This document shows positions 24,097 through 32,576 of a stretch of 37,404 nt of DNA, piece after piece; position 1 is the stretch's first letter; every line of letters begins with the position of its first letter. The position numbers and the translations under genes were made by a program. Where the stretch lies: assembly GCF_002368115.1 (NCBI RefSeq), contig NZ_AP018316.1, positions 4,475,713-4,513,116 on the forward strand, read 5' to 3'. The DNA comes from Dolichospermum compactum NIES-806. GTDB taxonomy: Bacteria > Cyanobacteriota > Cyanobacteriia > Cyanobacteriales > Nostocaceae. Under the pieces are notes generated by a model. That model was not told the origin of the DNA. It saw only the letters and a list, made by a program, of their open reading frames with translations, and did not search any database.

Positions 24097-24960
24097 TCAT
24101 TCCTTATACTCCTTTTCCACAGCTAAATATTGCGGCACATCCATGAGTTCTTGAAAATCCTGAAAATTCATCAAACCAGATAAATTATCAGTCCTTCCCT
24201 GTTCCTTCAAATGACGAAAACAAACACTCATTACCTCAGTTACAGCCATGAGTGCAGTCAGAGGAAAAAAGACAATTTTAAACCCCAAATTTTGCAATTC
24301 AGTAGGAGAAATAGCCGGAGTTTTCCCACCTTCAACAATATTTGCTACCAATGGCACATCAGGAAAAGCAGCGGCTATAATTTCCAACTCTGTCACAGAT
24401 TGGGGAGCTTCCACAAACAAGACATCTGCACCAGCATTGATGTATGATTGACCACGACTAATAGCTTCCTCCAACCCCAAAGGCGCACGGGCATCAGTTC
24501 GGGCTATAATGACCAAACCGCTATCACCACGCGCTTCCACCGCAGCCCGGATTTTTCCCGCGTGTTCAGTCAGAGAAATCACCCGTTTACCTGCAAAATG
24601 TCCGCATTTCTTCGGCCATTCTTGGTCTTCTAAAATTATCCCAGCTACACCCAACTGCACCGCATCTTTAACACTCCGCATCACATTTAAAGCATTACCG
24701 TAACCCGTATCACAATCAGCAATTAAAGGTATATTAATTGACTGAGCTATTCTCCCGACAGTATACAAATTTTCTGTAGCAGTGAGAAAACCATAGTCAG
24801 GTAAACCCAAAGTAGAAGCAGCAATCCCAAAACCACTGGTAGCAGCAACATCAAAACCCGCCTTTTCTACCAATTTTGCACTCAAACAGTCATAAACACC
24901 AGGAATAACAATAATTTCGGGACTTGCCAGTAATTCGCGCAGTTTTTGAGCAGCAGACAT
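24097..24960 (-). CDS. Isocitrate lyase/PEP mutase-family lyase
   Basis: 287 residues from ATG at 24960 (MSAAQKLRELLASPEI); the frame extends 47 codons further upstream, but that part is not protein-like for this family. Motifs: GVYDCLSAKLVEKAGF, metal-binding ADCDTGYGN (Asp82, Asp84), EDQ at 111-113 and the catalytic KKCGH loop at 117-121. The loop suits C-C lyases such as methylisocitrate or dimethylmalate lyase, or oxaloacetate decarboxylase, more than phosphonomutases. The substrate is undecided. Its stop overlaps the end of the convergent WD40-nuclease gene closely (1 bp apart). Confidence 0.85.
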   Translation of the reverse strand: MSAAQKLRELLASPEIIVIPGVYDCLSAKLVEKAGFDVAATSGFGIAASTLGLPDYGFLTATENLYTVGRIAQSINIPLIADCDTGYGNALNVMRSVKDAVQLGVAGIILEDQEWPKKCGHFAGKRVISLTEHAGKIRAAVEARGDSGLVIIARTDARAPLGLEEAISRGQSYINAGADVLFVEAPQSVTELEIIAAAFPDVPLVANIVEGGKTPAISPTELQNLGFKIVFFPLTALMAVTEVMSVCFRHLKEQGRTDNLSGLMNFQDFQELMDVPQYLAVEKEYKE

Positions 24961-25088
24961 ACAAATAACTATAAATGGACTATTTTGAGAATACAATAAA
25001 TACTGTAAAAACGTTTTCGGAAACTTATAGTATTTCTTCCTTTGCGCCTTTGCGCCTTTGCGAGAGATAAAATTTAAATTAATCACAA

Positions 25089-26510
25089 ATGAGTAAACCA
25101 ATAGAAGTCCGCAACCCCCGCACAGGTAAATTTGATTATGTCATCGTTCCTCCTCCACCAAAATTACTTTCCCAGCAATGTCACCGTCTGCGGAGAGGAC
25201 AAATTATATGGCAAAAATTAGGAATTGAAGGCAGAATTGCCGCTTTAAAAGCATGGAAACAAGCTATATTATCAGACCGAACACAATTAATAGAAGCTTT
25301 AGTTAGTGATACGGGAAGATTATCAACATCAGTGACAGAAGTAGATTCTTTTATTTCTAGTATTGATAAATGGTGTAATTTAGCTCCACAATTAATACAA
25401 GGGACAGCAAAAAATACATCTATTCCTTTTATTGCTTTACAACAAATGGCTGTTCCTTATCCTCTAGTTGGCGTAATTAGTCCTTGGAATTTCCCCCTAT
25501 TGTTATCTACAATTGATACAACTCCGGCGTTACTAGCGGGTTGTGCCGTAATAGTTAAACCTAGTGAAATCACTCCCCGATTTGTTGCTCCTTTGATGAC
25601 TACAATCAATACAATTCCTCAATTGCGTGATGTCTTAAACTTTGTTGAAGGAGCAGGACAAACAGGAGCATATTTAATAGAGGATGTAGATTTAATTTGT
25701 TTTACAGGTAGTGTAGAAACTGGGCGGTTAGTAGCAGAAGCAGCAGCCCAAAAATTTATTCCTGCTTTCTTAGAATTAGGTGGAAAAGACCCAGCTATTG
25801 TTTTAGAATCAGCAGATTTAGATTTAGCAACTTCAGCCATTTTATGGGGTTCTGTTGTAAATTCTGGACAGTCCTGTTTATCAATTGAAAGAATTTATGT
25901 CGCTGAATCTATCTTTGAAGAATTTTATCATCAATTAGTCACTAAAGCCCATGAATTGAAATTGGCATATCCAACTATTGACAATGGCGAAATTGGTCCA
26001 ATTATTTGTGAAAAACAAGCGGCTATTATTAATGATCATCTGCAAGATGCTGTTGCCAAAGGGGCAGTAATTCACTGTGGTGGTAAATTAGAAGAATTAG
26101 GTGGAGGTTGGTGGTGTCGTCCTACGGTTATGACTGAAGTTGATCATTCTATGAAAGTCATGACTGAGGAAACATTTGGTCCAATTATGCCGGTTATGCC
26201 TTTTGCTAATATAGAAGAAGCGATAAATTTAGCTAATGATTCTATTTATGGATTAAGTGCTGCTATATTTTCTGAATCAGAAGAGTTAGCGTTAGAAATT
26301 GGTATGCAAATAGATGTAGGTGCTATTAGTATTAATGATGCAGGTTTAACAGCTATGATGCACGAAGGAGAGAAAAACGCCTTTAAATTTTCTGGTTTGG
26401 GAGGTTCACGCATGGGTAAATCTGCTTTTAAACGCTTTATGCGAAAAAAAGCTTTTTTGATTAAAACTAACATTGATAAAGACCCTTGGTGGTTTAATAA
26501 TGAAGACTAG
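25089..26510 (+). CDS. Aldehyde dehydrogenase family protein
   Basis: 473 residues, usual length for the family. Catalytic Cys263 lies in NSGQSCLS and general base Glu229 in FLELGGKDP; the NAD(P)-binding stretch is SPWNFPLLLS followed by VKPSE and FTGSVETG. It oxidises an aldehyde to an acid. The GGKDP and GQSC motifs do not settle the substrate; cyanobacterial candidates include fatty or apocarotenoid aldehydes and succinic semialdehyde. It is divergent from the lyase gene with 128 bp between starts, including a GCGCCTTT tandem repeat near 25,040-25,060. Confidence 0.9.
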   Translation: MSKPIEVRNPRTGKFDYVIVPPPPKLLSQQCHRLRRGQIIWQKLGIEGRIAALKAWKQAILSDRTQLIEALVSDTGRLSTSVTEVDSFISSIDKWCNLAPQLIQGTAKNTSIPFIALQQMAVPYPLVGVISPWNFPLLLSTIDTTPALLAGCAVIVKPSEITPRFVAPLMTTINTIPQLRDVLNFVEGAGQTGAYLIEDVDLICFTGSVETGRLVAEAAAQKFIPAFLELGGKDPAIVLESADLDLATSAILWGSVVNSGQSCLSIERIYVAESIFEEFYHQLVTKAHELKLAYPTIDNGEIGPIICEKQAAIINDHLQDAVAKGAVIHCGGKLEELGGGWWCRPTVMTEVDHSMKVMTEETFGPIMPVMPFANIEEAINLANDSIYGLSAAIFSESEELALEIGMQIDVGAISINDAGLTAMMHEGEKNAFKFSGLGGSRMGKSAFKRFMRKKAFLIKTNIDKDPWWFNNED

Positions 26511-26537
26511 GGATATGGAAACTGGGTAAAAGTTTTC

Positions 26538-26590
26538 CCAATTACCAATTACCAATTACCAATTACCAATTACCAATTACCAATTACCAA
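26538..26590 (+). repeat. Heptanucleotide tandem repeat (CCAATTA)n
   Basis: About 7.5 perfect copies of CCAATTA. Short tandemly repeated heptamers (STRR type) are typical of heterocystous cyanobacteria. It lies between the aldehyde dehydrogenase and the small shrunken gene. Confidence 0.95.
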
Positions 26591-26619
26591 ATTATCTTAT
26601 ATCTAATATTCGTTTAGAA

Positions 26620-26844
26620 ATGCCTGTTTTATCTCGTCATGAGGGTGAGTGGTTAGGAAATTATACAGTAGTTGATGATTCAAGCATTATTTTGTGGTTT
26701 GGTTATAAAGAATTTCCATATTTATACTTATATGAAATGATTCAGATCAGTCATGACAATAATCATCGCGCTCGCACTTGGCACTGGTTTAAAAATCATC
26801 AAATTTACCAACGGACATTAATTCAAGAAGAAAGGGTAAAATAG
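26620..26844 (+). pseudogene. Internally shrunken gene, possibly DUF3598-like
   Basis: 74 residues. The N-terminus (MPVLSRHEGEWLGNYTVVD) and C-terminus (ISHDNNHRARTWHWFKNHQ, YQRTLIQEERV) look like the two ends of a longer cyanobacterial protein of DUF3598/lipocalin-like type as I remember it. The middle hundred or so residues are absent. The frame remains open, so a small protein could still be made. Immediate proximity to a tandem repeat fits loss by recombination. Family assignment is from memory. Confidence 0.5.
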
Positions 26845-26883
26845 TAATTTTGTGGTTAATTTCCCATTTATTAAGGTAAAAAC

Positions 26884-28272
26884 ATGACTAAATCTGACAA
26901 AATTAACTTTTCTACTCCTAGCGGGTTTCCCGAGTTTCTGCCTAGCGAAAAGCGTCTTGAAGTATATTTACTAGATATTATTCGTCAGGTTTTTGAAAGT
27001 TATGGTTTTACACCCATTGAAACCCCAGCAGTGGAAAGGTTAGAAGTTCTACAAGCTAAAGGTAATCAAGGTGACAATATTATTTATGGTATTGAGCCAA
27101 TTTTACCACCAAATCGCCAAGCAGAAAAGGATAAGTCTGGAGAAACTGGTTCAGAAGCTAGGGCTTTAAAATTTGATCAAACTGTTCCTTTTGCTGCTTA
27201 TATTGCGCGTCACTTAAATGAATTAAGTTTTCCCTTTGCTCGTTATCAAATGGATATGGTGTTTCGGGGTGAACGGGCAAAGGATGGAAGGTTTCGGCAG
27301 TTTCGACAATGTGATATTGATGTAGTTGCTCGTGGTAAATTGAGTTTACTTTATGATGCCCAAATGCCGGCAATTATCACGGAGATCTTTGAAAAGATTA
27401 ATATTGGCGATTTTGTGATTCGCATTAATAACCGCAAAATTCTAACAGGGTTTTTCCAATCTGTAGGAGTTGCTGAGAACCAAATTAAAACCTGTATTAG
27501 TATTATTGATAATTTGGAGAAAATTGGCGAAGCTAAAGTCAAACAAGAGTTAGAGAAAGAAGAGATTTCTTCAGAACAAACGGAGAAAATTATTGAGTTT
27601 GTGAAAATTGATGGCAGCATTGATGATGTTTTAGATAAACTCAAACACCTAGCTCAAAGTTTGCCAGATGCAGAACAATTTAATTTAGGAGTGAATGAAT
27701 TAGAAACTGTAATTAATGGAGTTAGAAATTTAGGAGTTGCTGATAAACGTTTCTGTATTGATTTATCTATTGCTCGTGGTTTAAATTATTATACTGGAAC
27801 TGTTTACGAAACTACTTTATTAGGTCATGCAGCTTTGGGGAGTATTTGTTCTGGTGGTAGATATGAAGAATTAGTGGGAATGTTTATCGGTGAAAAAATG
27901 CCCGGTGTGGGTATTTCTATTGGTTTAACTCGGTTAATTAGCAGGTTATTAAAAGCGGGTATTCTGAATACTTTATCTGCTACACCTACTCAAGTTGTAG
28001 TAGTAAATATGCAAGAGGATTTAATGCCTGTTTATTTACAAGTATCTCAACAGTTACGGCAAGCGGGAATTAATGTTGTGACTAACTTTGAAAAACGCCC
28101 TTTAGGTAAACAATTTCAAGCCGCAGATAAACAGGGAATTAGATTTTGTGTAATTATTGGTGCTGATGAAGCAGCAGCACAAAAATCATCTTTAAAGGAT
28201 TTACAAAGTGGTGAACAAATAGAAGTAGCTTTGGCAGATTTACCGGAGGAAGTTAAACGCAGACTGGGATAA
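26884..28272 (+). CDS. hisS: Histidyl-tRNA synthetase
   Basis: 462 residues, typical of cyanobacterial HisRS. Class II features include the motif 2 region FRGERAKDGRFRQFRQCDID, the histidine-specific ARGLNYYTGTVYE, SGGRYEELVG, and motif 3 GVGISIGLTRL. The C-terminal part (about 375-462) is the anticodon-binding domain. It starts 39 bp after the shrunken gene upstream; both may be read together. Confidence 0.97.
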   Translation: MTKSDKINFSTPSGFPEFLPSEKRLEVYLLDIIRQVFESYGFTPIETPAVERLEVLQAKGNQGDNIIYGIEPILPPNRQAEKDKSGETGSEARALKFDQTVPFAAYIARHLNELSFPFARYQMDMVFRGERAKDGRFRQFRQCDIDVVARGKLSLLYDAQMPAIITEIFEKINIGDFVIRINNRKILTGFFQSVGVAENQIKTCISIIDNLEKIGEAKVKQELEKEEISSEQTEKIIEFVKIDGSIDDVLDKLKHLAQSLPDAEQFNLGVNELETVINGVRNLGVADKRFCIDLSIARGLNYYTGTVYETTLLGHAALGSICSGGRYEELVGMFIGEKMPGVGISIGLTRLISRLLKAGILNTLSATPTQVVVVNMQEDLMPVYLQVSQQLRQAGINVVTNFEKRPLGKQFQAADKQGIRFCVIIGADEAAAQKSSLKDLQSGEQIEVALADLPEEVKRRLG

Positions 28273-28300
28273 TTTTGATTATACTAAAAGGAATAAATAG

Positions 28301-28498
28301 ATGAATACACAATCGCAACGCACTTTAAATGTCGCTAATCAGGCATTTGGGTATTTTGTACAAGGTTTAGAAACTGGTAATTGGCAAGCATTTTTAGATA
28401 TGCTGACAGATGATTTTACTTTTTGGTTTCCTATGGGAAAATTTCATGGGTTAAATGTAGGTAAAAAACGAGCAAAGGAGTTTTTAATGTATAAATAA
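28301..28498 (+). pseudogene. C-terminally truncated SnoaL/NTF2-like protein
   Basis: 65 residues; the N-terminal half of an NTF2-like fold is recognisable (ANQAFGYFVQGLETGNWQAF, LTDDFTFWFPMG, FHGLNVGKKRAKEF) and then the frame stops just as a dispersed repeat begins at 28499. Family members have about 120-140 residues, so the second half has been lost. It follows hisS by 28 bp. Confidence 0.7.
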
Positions 28499-28773
28499 AC
28501 CCCTCTCCAAACCTCTCCCCGCGTCGGGGAGAGGCTTTGAAACCCCCCTTCCCTGGTAGGGAAGGAGTCCGGGGGGTTAGGTTTACAGCAAAGATAATCA
28601 AAACAAAAATTCCGGGAATCACCCAAAAGATGCTTTTTCCTAATCTTAACCATGCCCAGAAACTGTAGCATCCAGAGATTTCTGCGAATGCTGCAATTAC
28701 AGCAAATTGTCATCAAACCTGGAACAAGAACCCCACCCCCAACCCCCTCCCCGCAAGCGATGAGGGGGCTAGG
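28499..28773 (+). repeat. Cluster of dispersed GC-rich palindromic repeats
   Basis: The stretch holds CCTCTCCCCGCGTCGGGGAG (28512-28534 area), a CCCCCCTTCCCTGGTAGGGA segment paired with GGGGGG downstream, and at 28729-28773 the reverse complement of the repeat at 134-179. Minus-strand open frames across it read as repeat translation and I did not accept them. 28774-28827 shows nothing further. Confidence 0.7.
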
Positions 28774-28827
28774 ATGTACCTTATATGATTGGAAATCGCT
28801 GTAGGAGAAAAATCAGACTGGATATGT

Positions 28828-30627
28828 TCACGCTGGAACTACAAATTTTTCACTTCCGGCTAAATCAAAAGCTGAGTGAATAACTTGTAATGCTTTGACA
28901 CCTTCATCCTGTCCGACAACACAACTAATTTTAATTTCTGAAGTAGCAATCATTTGAATGTTGATGTGATTTTTAGCTAAAGCTGTAAACATTTTGGCGG
29001 CTATGCCTGGTTGTCCTACCATCCCAGAACCAACGATACTAACTTTAGCGATCGCCTGATCTAATACTACCTCACCCCAATCAAACTCTTTGGCAACTGC
29101 TTTTAATTTCTGTTGAGCGTTTTCTGCATCCATTCTCGCCACAGTAAAGGCAATATCTCTTCCGGGAACACCATTTACTATTCGACAACGTTGGGATTGA
29201 ATAATCATATCCACACTGATGTTGTGTTGCCCTAAAAATCCAAACAATTTGGCAGCCATACCCGGATGATTTGGTACTTGCCGAATCGCAATTCGGGCTT
29301 GGTTCATGTCTAAAGCGACACCACGCACAGCCGGGGCTTTAGTCGCAGCCGAGGAGAGAGAAGTAGAAGAAGAGTTGATTTCAAAAGTATGACACAAAGC
29401 AGCTATAGCGCGATCGCAATCCCCAATATCCACAACACAACTCACCTTAACTTCACTGGTAGAAATCATCTGAATATTCACACCAGCTTCCGCCAAAGTT
29501 GTAAACATCTGCGCTGCTACCCCCGGACGACCTATCATTCCCGCCCCGACAATACTCACTTTGGCGGTATCTTTTTCTACCATCACTTCCGCTTCATCTG
29601 AACTATGCTGACTTTTAAATATCGGTGCTATAGCCAATGATACTGCTTCCGCCCGTTTTAATATTGAAGTATTTACTGTAAAAGCAATGTCATTAGTATT
29701 ACCTTCATGAATAGACTGAATAATTAAATCCACATCAACATTTTCCTGGGAAATTTGCCCAAATAACTGGGCTGCTATCCCTGGTCTATCAGGAACACGC
29801 AATAAAGCCACCTTTGCCTGTTGAATATCAAACTCTACAGCATCCACCGGCCGTGCCAATTCTAAATTCACTAACGCCCGATCTTGCCTAGACGGCGTTG
29901 TTACCCAAGTTCCGGGCTGATCCGTCCAACTTGACCGTACCACCAAGGGAACGCCATAATTACGGGCAATTTCCACAGCCCGGGGATGTAATACCTTCGC
30001 CCCTAAACTAGCCAATTCCAGCATTTCATCACTCGTGATTTCTGTCAATAATTGGGCTTCAGGAACAAGACGCGGATCTGTAGTTAAAATTCCCGGAACA
30101 TCTGTATAAATTTCACAAAAATCTGCCCCGATAGCAGCGGCTATGGCGACTGCGGAAGTGTCAGAACCACCACGTCCCAAAGTAGTAATTTCTAATTCTT
30201 CTGTACTGCTAATTCCTTGAAATCCGGCAACCACAACCACTTTACCGCCATTTATTTGCCGCATTAAGCGTTCAGTTTCAATATGTAAAATCCGAGCGCG
30301 GCTGTGTTCTGCTTCGGTAACAATGCCTACCTGAGCGCCAGTCATGGAAATTGCTGGTTGACCAATTTCCTGCAATGCCATACTCAGTAAAGCAATGGTA
30401 ACTTGCTCTCCTGTGGAAAGCAGCATATCCATTTCCCGACGACTAGGAGTTTTAGAGATGTCATTAGCTAGTTTAACTAAGCCATCAGTGGTTTTACCCA
30501 TTGCCGAAACCACTACGACAACAGAGTTTCCAGCTTTGACAGTTTTTTCAACCCGCGTTGCTACAGCTTGAATCCGTTCGACTGAACCAACAGATGTACC
30601 ACCGTATTTTTGAACTATAAGCGCCAT
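28828..30627 (-). CDS. lysC: Aspartate kinase with four ACT domains
   Basis: 599 residues from ATG at 30627 (MALIVQKYGGTSVGS), preceded by AAAGAGA; an in-frame ATG 15 codons earlier is less likely because the KYGGTS motif normally lies near the N-terminus. Residues about 1-245 are the amino acid kinase domain (GRGGSDTSAVAIAAAIGA, ADFCEIYTDVPGI). The rest holds four ACT modules in two pairs (each pair has DRPGIAAQLFG or NHPGMAAKLFG, then SIVGxGMxGxPGxAA). This is the long cyanobacterial form. It phosphorylates aspartate for Lys, Thr and Met synthesis, with ACT domains binding end products. Confidence 0.95.
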   Translation of the reverse strand: MALIVQKYGGTSVGSVERIQAVATRVEKTVKAGNSVVVVVSAMGKTTDGLVKLANDISKTPSRREMDMLLSTGEQVTIALLSMALQEIGQPAISMTGAQVGIVTEAEHSRARILHIETERLMRQINGGKVVVVAGFQGISSTEELEITTLGRGGSDTSAVAIAAAIGADFCEIYTDVPGILTTDPRLVPEAQLLTEITSDEMLELASLGAKVLHPRAVEIARNYGVPLVVRSSWTDQPGTWVTTPSRQDRALVNLELARPVDAVEFDIQQAKVALLRVPDRPGIAAQLFGQISQENVDVDLIIQSIHEGNTNDIAFTVNTSILKRAEAVSLAIAPIFKSQHSSDEAEVMVEKDTAKVSIVGAGMIGRPGVAAQMFTTLAEAGVNIQMISTSEVKVSCVVDIGDCDRAIAALCHTFEINSSSTSLSSAATKAPAVRGVALDMNQARIAIRQVPNHPGMAAKLFGFLGQHNISVDMIIQSQRCRIVNGVPGRDIAFTVARMDAENAQQKLKAVAKEFDWGEVVLDQAIAKVSIVGSGMVGQPGIAAKMFTALAKNHINIQMIATSEIKISCVVGQDEGVKALQVIHSAFDLAGSEKFVVPA

Positions 30628-30782
30628 AAAATTCTCTTTAATCACTTGTTTTGCCACAGTCAGGATTGTCACGACTATGAAAAACCCTAAAAGTGCCAGT
30701 TTAGATTACCAAAAAAAATACACCCGTTAGCAATTTCGGACTTTGATTTTAATCACAAATTAACCATTTACAGGATTACCCG

Positions 30783-30976
30783 GTAAAGTCCCCAGGGCAT
30801 AGGGCTTTAAAGCTCGGTTAATGTCTTCATAGAGGAGTCGCCGAGAAGCCCACACTCACCTGAAAGGGAGTGTTGAAAGGGAGTGTGTGGAGTATGTCAC
30901 TTGGGGTAATCCAGCTTTCGTAAGTTGGCTCATTGATTAAAGAATCTCAGTGTCTTTAGACCTAAGAGCGTCAAAT
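30783..30976 (+). mobile_element. Second IS200/IS605-type end relic
   Basis: No gene. It ends in AAGAATCTCAGTGTCTTTAG then ACCTAAGAGCGTCAA, closely matching the end at 14903-14937. Upstream are several GC-rich inverted segments (CACACTCACCTGAAAGGGAG, GGGAGTGTGTGG). No tnpB or tnpA sequence is seen next to it. Confidence 0.45.
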
Positions 30977-31141
30977 GAATTATCTTAACCAATTTATACA
31001 TATTTTTTGTTTATTGTAGTTAAGAATAAGAAAGTATTTATTTAGATATAAATACTAACCCGCTCAAACATGGCAAAATAATACCACTTATTCCTAGCAG
31101 ACTGTTTATTTACATGACACTGCTAGGATATTTTATCGAAT

Positions 31142-31208
31142 AGGAGTCAGGAGTTCAGGAGTCAGGAGGAAGAAAATTATTTACCAGTTCCCTGTTCCCT
31201 GTTCCCTC
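31142..31208 (+). repeat. Two short tandem repeats (AGGAGTC-like and GTTCCCT)
   Basis: 31142-31169 holds imperfect AGGAGTC/CAGGAGT units and 31187-31208 three copies of GTTCCCT. The latter is the complement of the GGGAACA array at 33602-33637. Otherwise 30977-31240 shows no gene. Confidence 0.85.
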
Positions 31209-31254
31209 TCTCAACGAGTGAATTTAATTTTGTCCGACTACTTAAAATTAAATG

Positions 31255-31306
31255 TTTAAATTAAACTTAAACGGCTTTTGCTGTATTCTTAATGTTTTCT
31301 TAACTA
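31255..31306 (+). promoter_or_regulatory. Probable Pho box array upstream of pstS
   Basis: CTTAATGT at 31288 and CTTAACTA at 31299 are spaced by 11 bp with a TTT spacer, the layout of the cyanobacterial PhoB/SphR box. A second, weaker pair is TTTAAATT at 31255 and CTTAAACG at 31266, also 11 bp apart. They lie 69-120 bp before the pstS ATG. Induction by phosphate starvation is inferred. Confidence 0.65.
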
Positions 31307-31374
31307 TTTAATATCAAAATTAATACCAGGATGTAATTCCCTAAGTAAGTATTTCTGAAAACTTAAGAGGCAGT

Positions 31375-32415
31375 ATGGCTTTTTTATCCACCATTTTGAA
31401 TCGTGTTGTTGCCACTTCAGTCATAACCGGGGCTGTTGCACTGAGTCCAATGTTGAGTGCGATCGCTCAAGCTCAAACTTTAAACGGTGCTGGAGCAACC
31501 TTTCCCGCTCCTTTGTACGAACGTTATGCTCGTGAAATTAGAAAGAAGCACCCCGAATTGAAAGTTAACTACCAAGCTATTGGTAGTGGTGGTGGTATTC
31601 GTCAAACCATTGCGGGAACAGTTGACTTTGGTGGTAGTGATGCAGCGATGAAAGATGATGAAATCGCTAAAGTTAAGAATGGTGTGATCTTAGTACCCAC
31701 TGCTGGTGGTGCCGTTTCCGTTGTTTATAATTTACCTGGTGTCAACAAATTGAGATTATCTCGTACCACATTACCAGCAATTTTCTCTGGACAAATTAAA
31801 AACTGGAATGATCCAAAAATTAAAGGGGATAACCCCGGTGCAAATCTACCAAATAGTCCAATTAAATTTGTAGTTCGCGCTGATGGTAGTGGTACAACAT
31901 TTATTTTCACCAACCATTTAAGTTCTATTAATGGTTATTTCAAAGGTAGAGTTGGAGCTAATACCGCTCCCAAATGGAATTTACCAAACGTTCTCAAAGG
32001 TAAAGGTAATCCTGGAGTAGCAGCTTTAGTGAGAAGCACCCCTGGATCTATTGGTTATGTTGAATATGACTACGCTACTAAAAACAAACTAAATTCAGCG
32101 GAAGTCCAAAATAAGAAAGGACAATTTGTCGCTCCTTCTTTAGCATCTGCGAACTCAGCCTTATCAACAGTAAGATTCCCTGATAACTACCGCGTATTTA
32201 TCGGCGATCCAGGACAAGGTTATCCCATCGTTGGTTTGACTTGGATGATGATTTACAAACAGTATTCCACTCCTGCTAAAGCAGAAGCTGTGAAAAAATG
32301 GATTAACTGGGTACTCAAAGACGGTCAACAGTATAATGATGACCTCAACTACACCAAAATTCCTGGTGATGTTGTCAACCGTGTTTTACAAACAGTAAAT
32401 AGCACCGTTAAGTAA
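31375..32415 (+). CDS. pstS: Phosphate ABC transporter substrate-binding protein
   Basis: 346 residues. The N-terminus is a signal peptide with a likely cleavage after AIAQA (residue 33). The mature start TLNGAGATFPAPLYERY, then GSGGGIRQTIAGTVDFGGSD and ADGSGTTFIFTNHLS, are the phosphate-contacting loops of PstS. It captures phosphate in the periplasm for PstCAB. First gene behind the Pho box. Confidence 0.96.
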   Translation: MAFLSTILNRVVATSVITGAVALSPMLSAIAQAQTLNGAGATFPAPLYERYAREIRKKHPELKVNYQAIGSGGGIRQTIAGTVDFGGSDAAMKDDEIAKVKNGVILVPTAGGAVSVVYNLPGVNKLRLSRTTLPAIFSGQIKNWNDPKIKGDNPGANLPNSPIKFVVRADGSGTTFIFTNHLSSINGYFKGRVGANTAPKWNLPNVLKGKGNPGVAALVRSTPGSIGYVEYDYATKNKLNSAEVQNKKGQFVAPSLASANSALSTVRFPDNYRVFIGDPGQGYPIVGLTWMMIYKQYSTPAKAEAVKKWINWVLKDGQQYNDDLNYTKIPGDVVNRVLQTVNSTVK

Positions 32416-32576
32416 TTTTTATGTGAGCATTCAGCCGTTATTTATCAGGTTTCAATATGGAAATGTAGGTAATTAAAGCTTGCTTTTACTTGCTTGACTA
32501 TTTCATTTTTTGGCTGGGTTATGACGGCTGGACGCTTATATCTAATGGATCAGATTTCATAAACTTTTTATTGATC

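Noticed and set aside
24211..24703. Three plus-strand open frames opposite the PEP-mutase-family lyase gene
   Set aside because: The minus-strand frame has all catalytic motifs; the plus-strand frames are shadows.
24961..25101. N-terminal extension of the lyase gene to 25101
   Set aside because: The extra 47 residues contain a translated GCGCCTTT tandem repeat (ISRKGAKAQRKK) and overlap the divergent aldehyde dehydrogenase start.
26538..26590. Possible CRISPR array
   Set aside because: The unit is a contiguous 7-bp tandem repeat without spacers. No array of regularly spaced longer direct repeats was seen anywhere in the window.
28431..28716. Two overlapping minus-strand open frames downstream of hisS
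   Set aside because: They translate GC-rich dispersed repeats (TREGGFQSLSPTRGE-type readings recur wherever such repeats are translated) and lack a family-like pattern.
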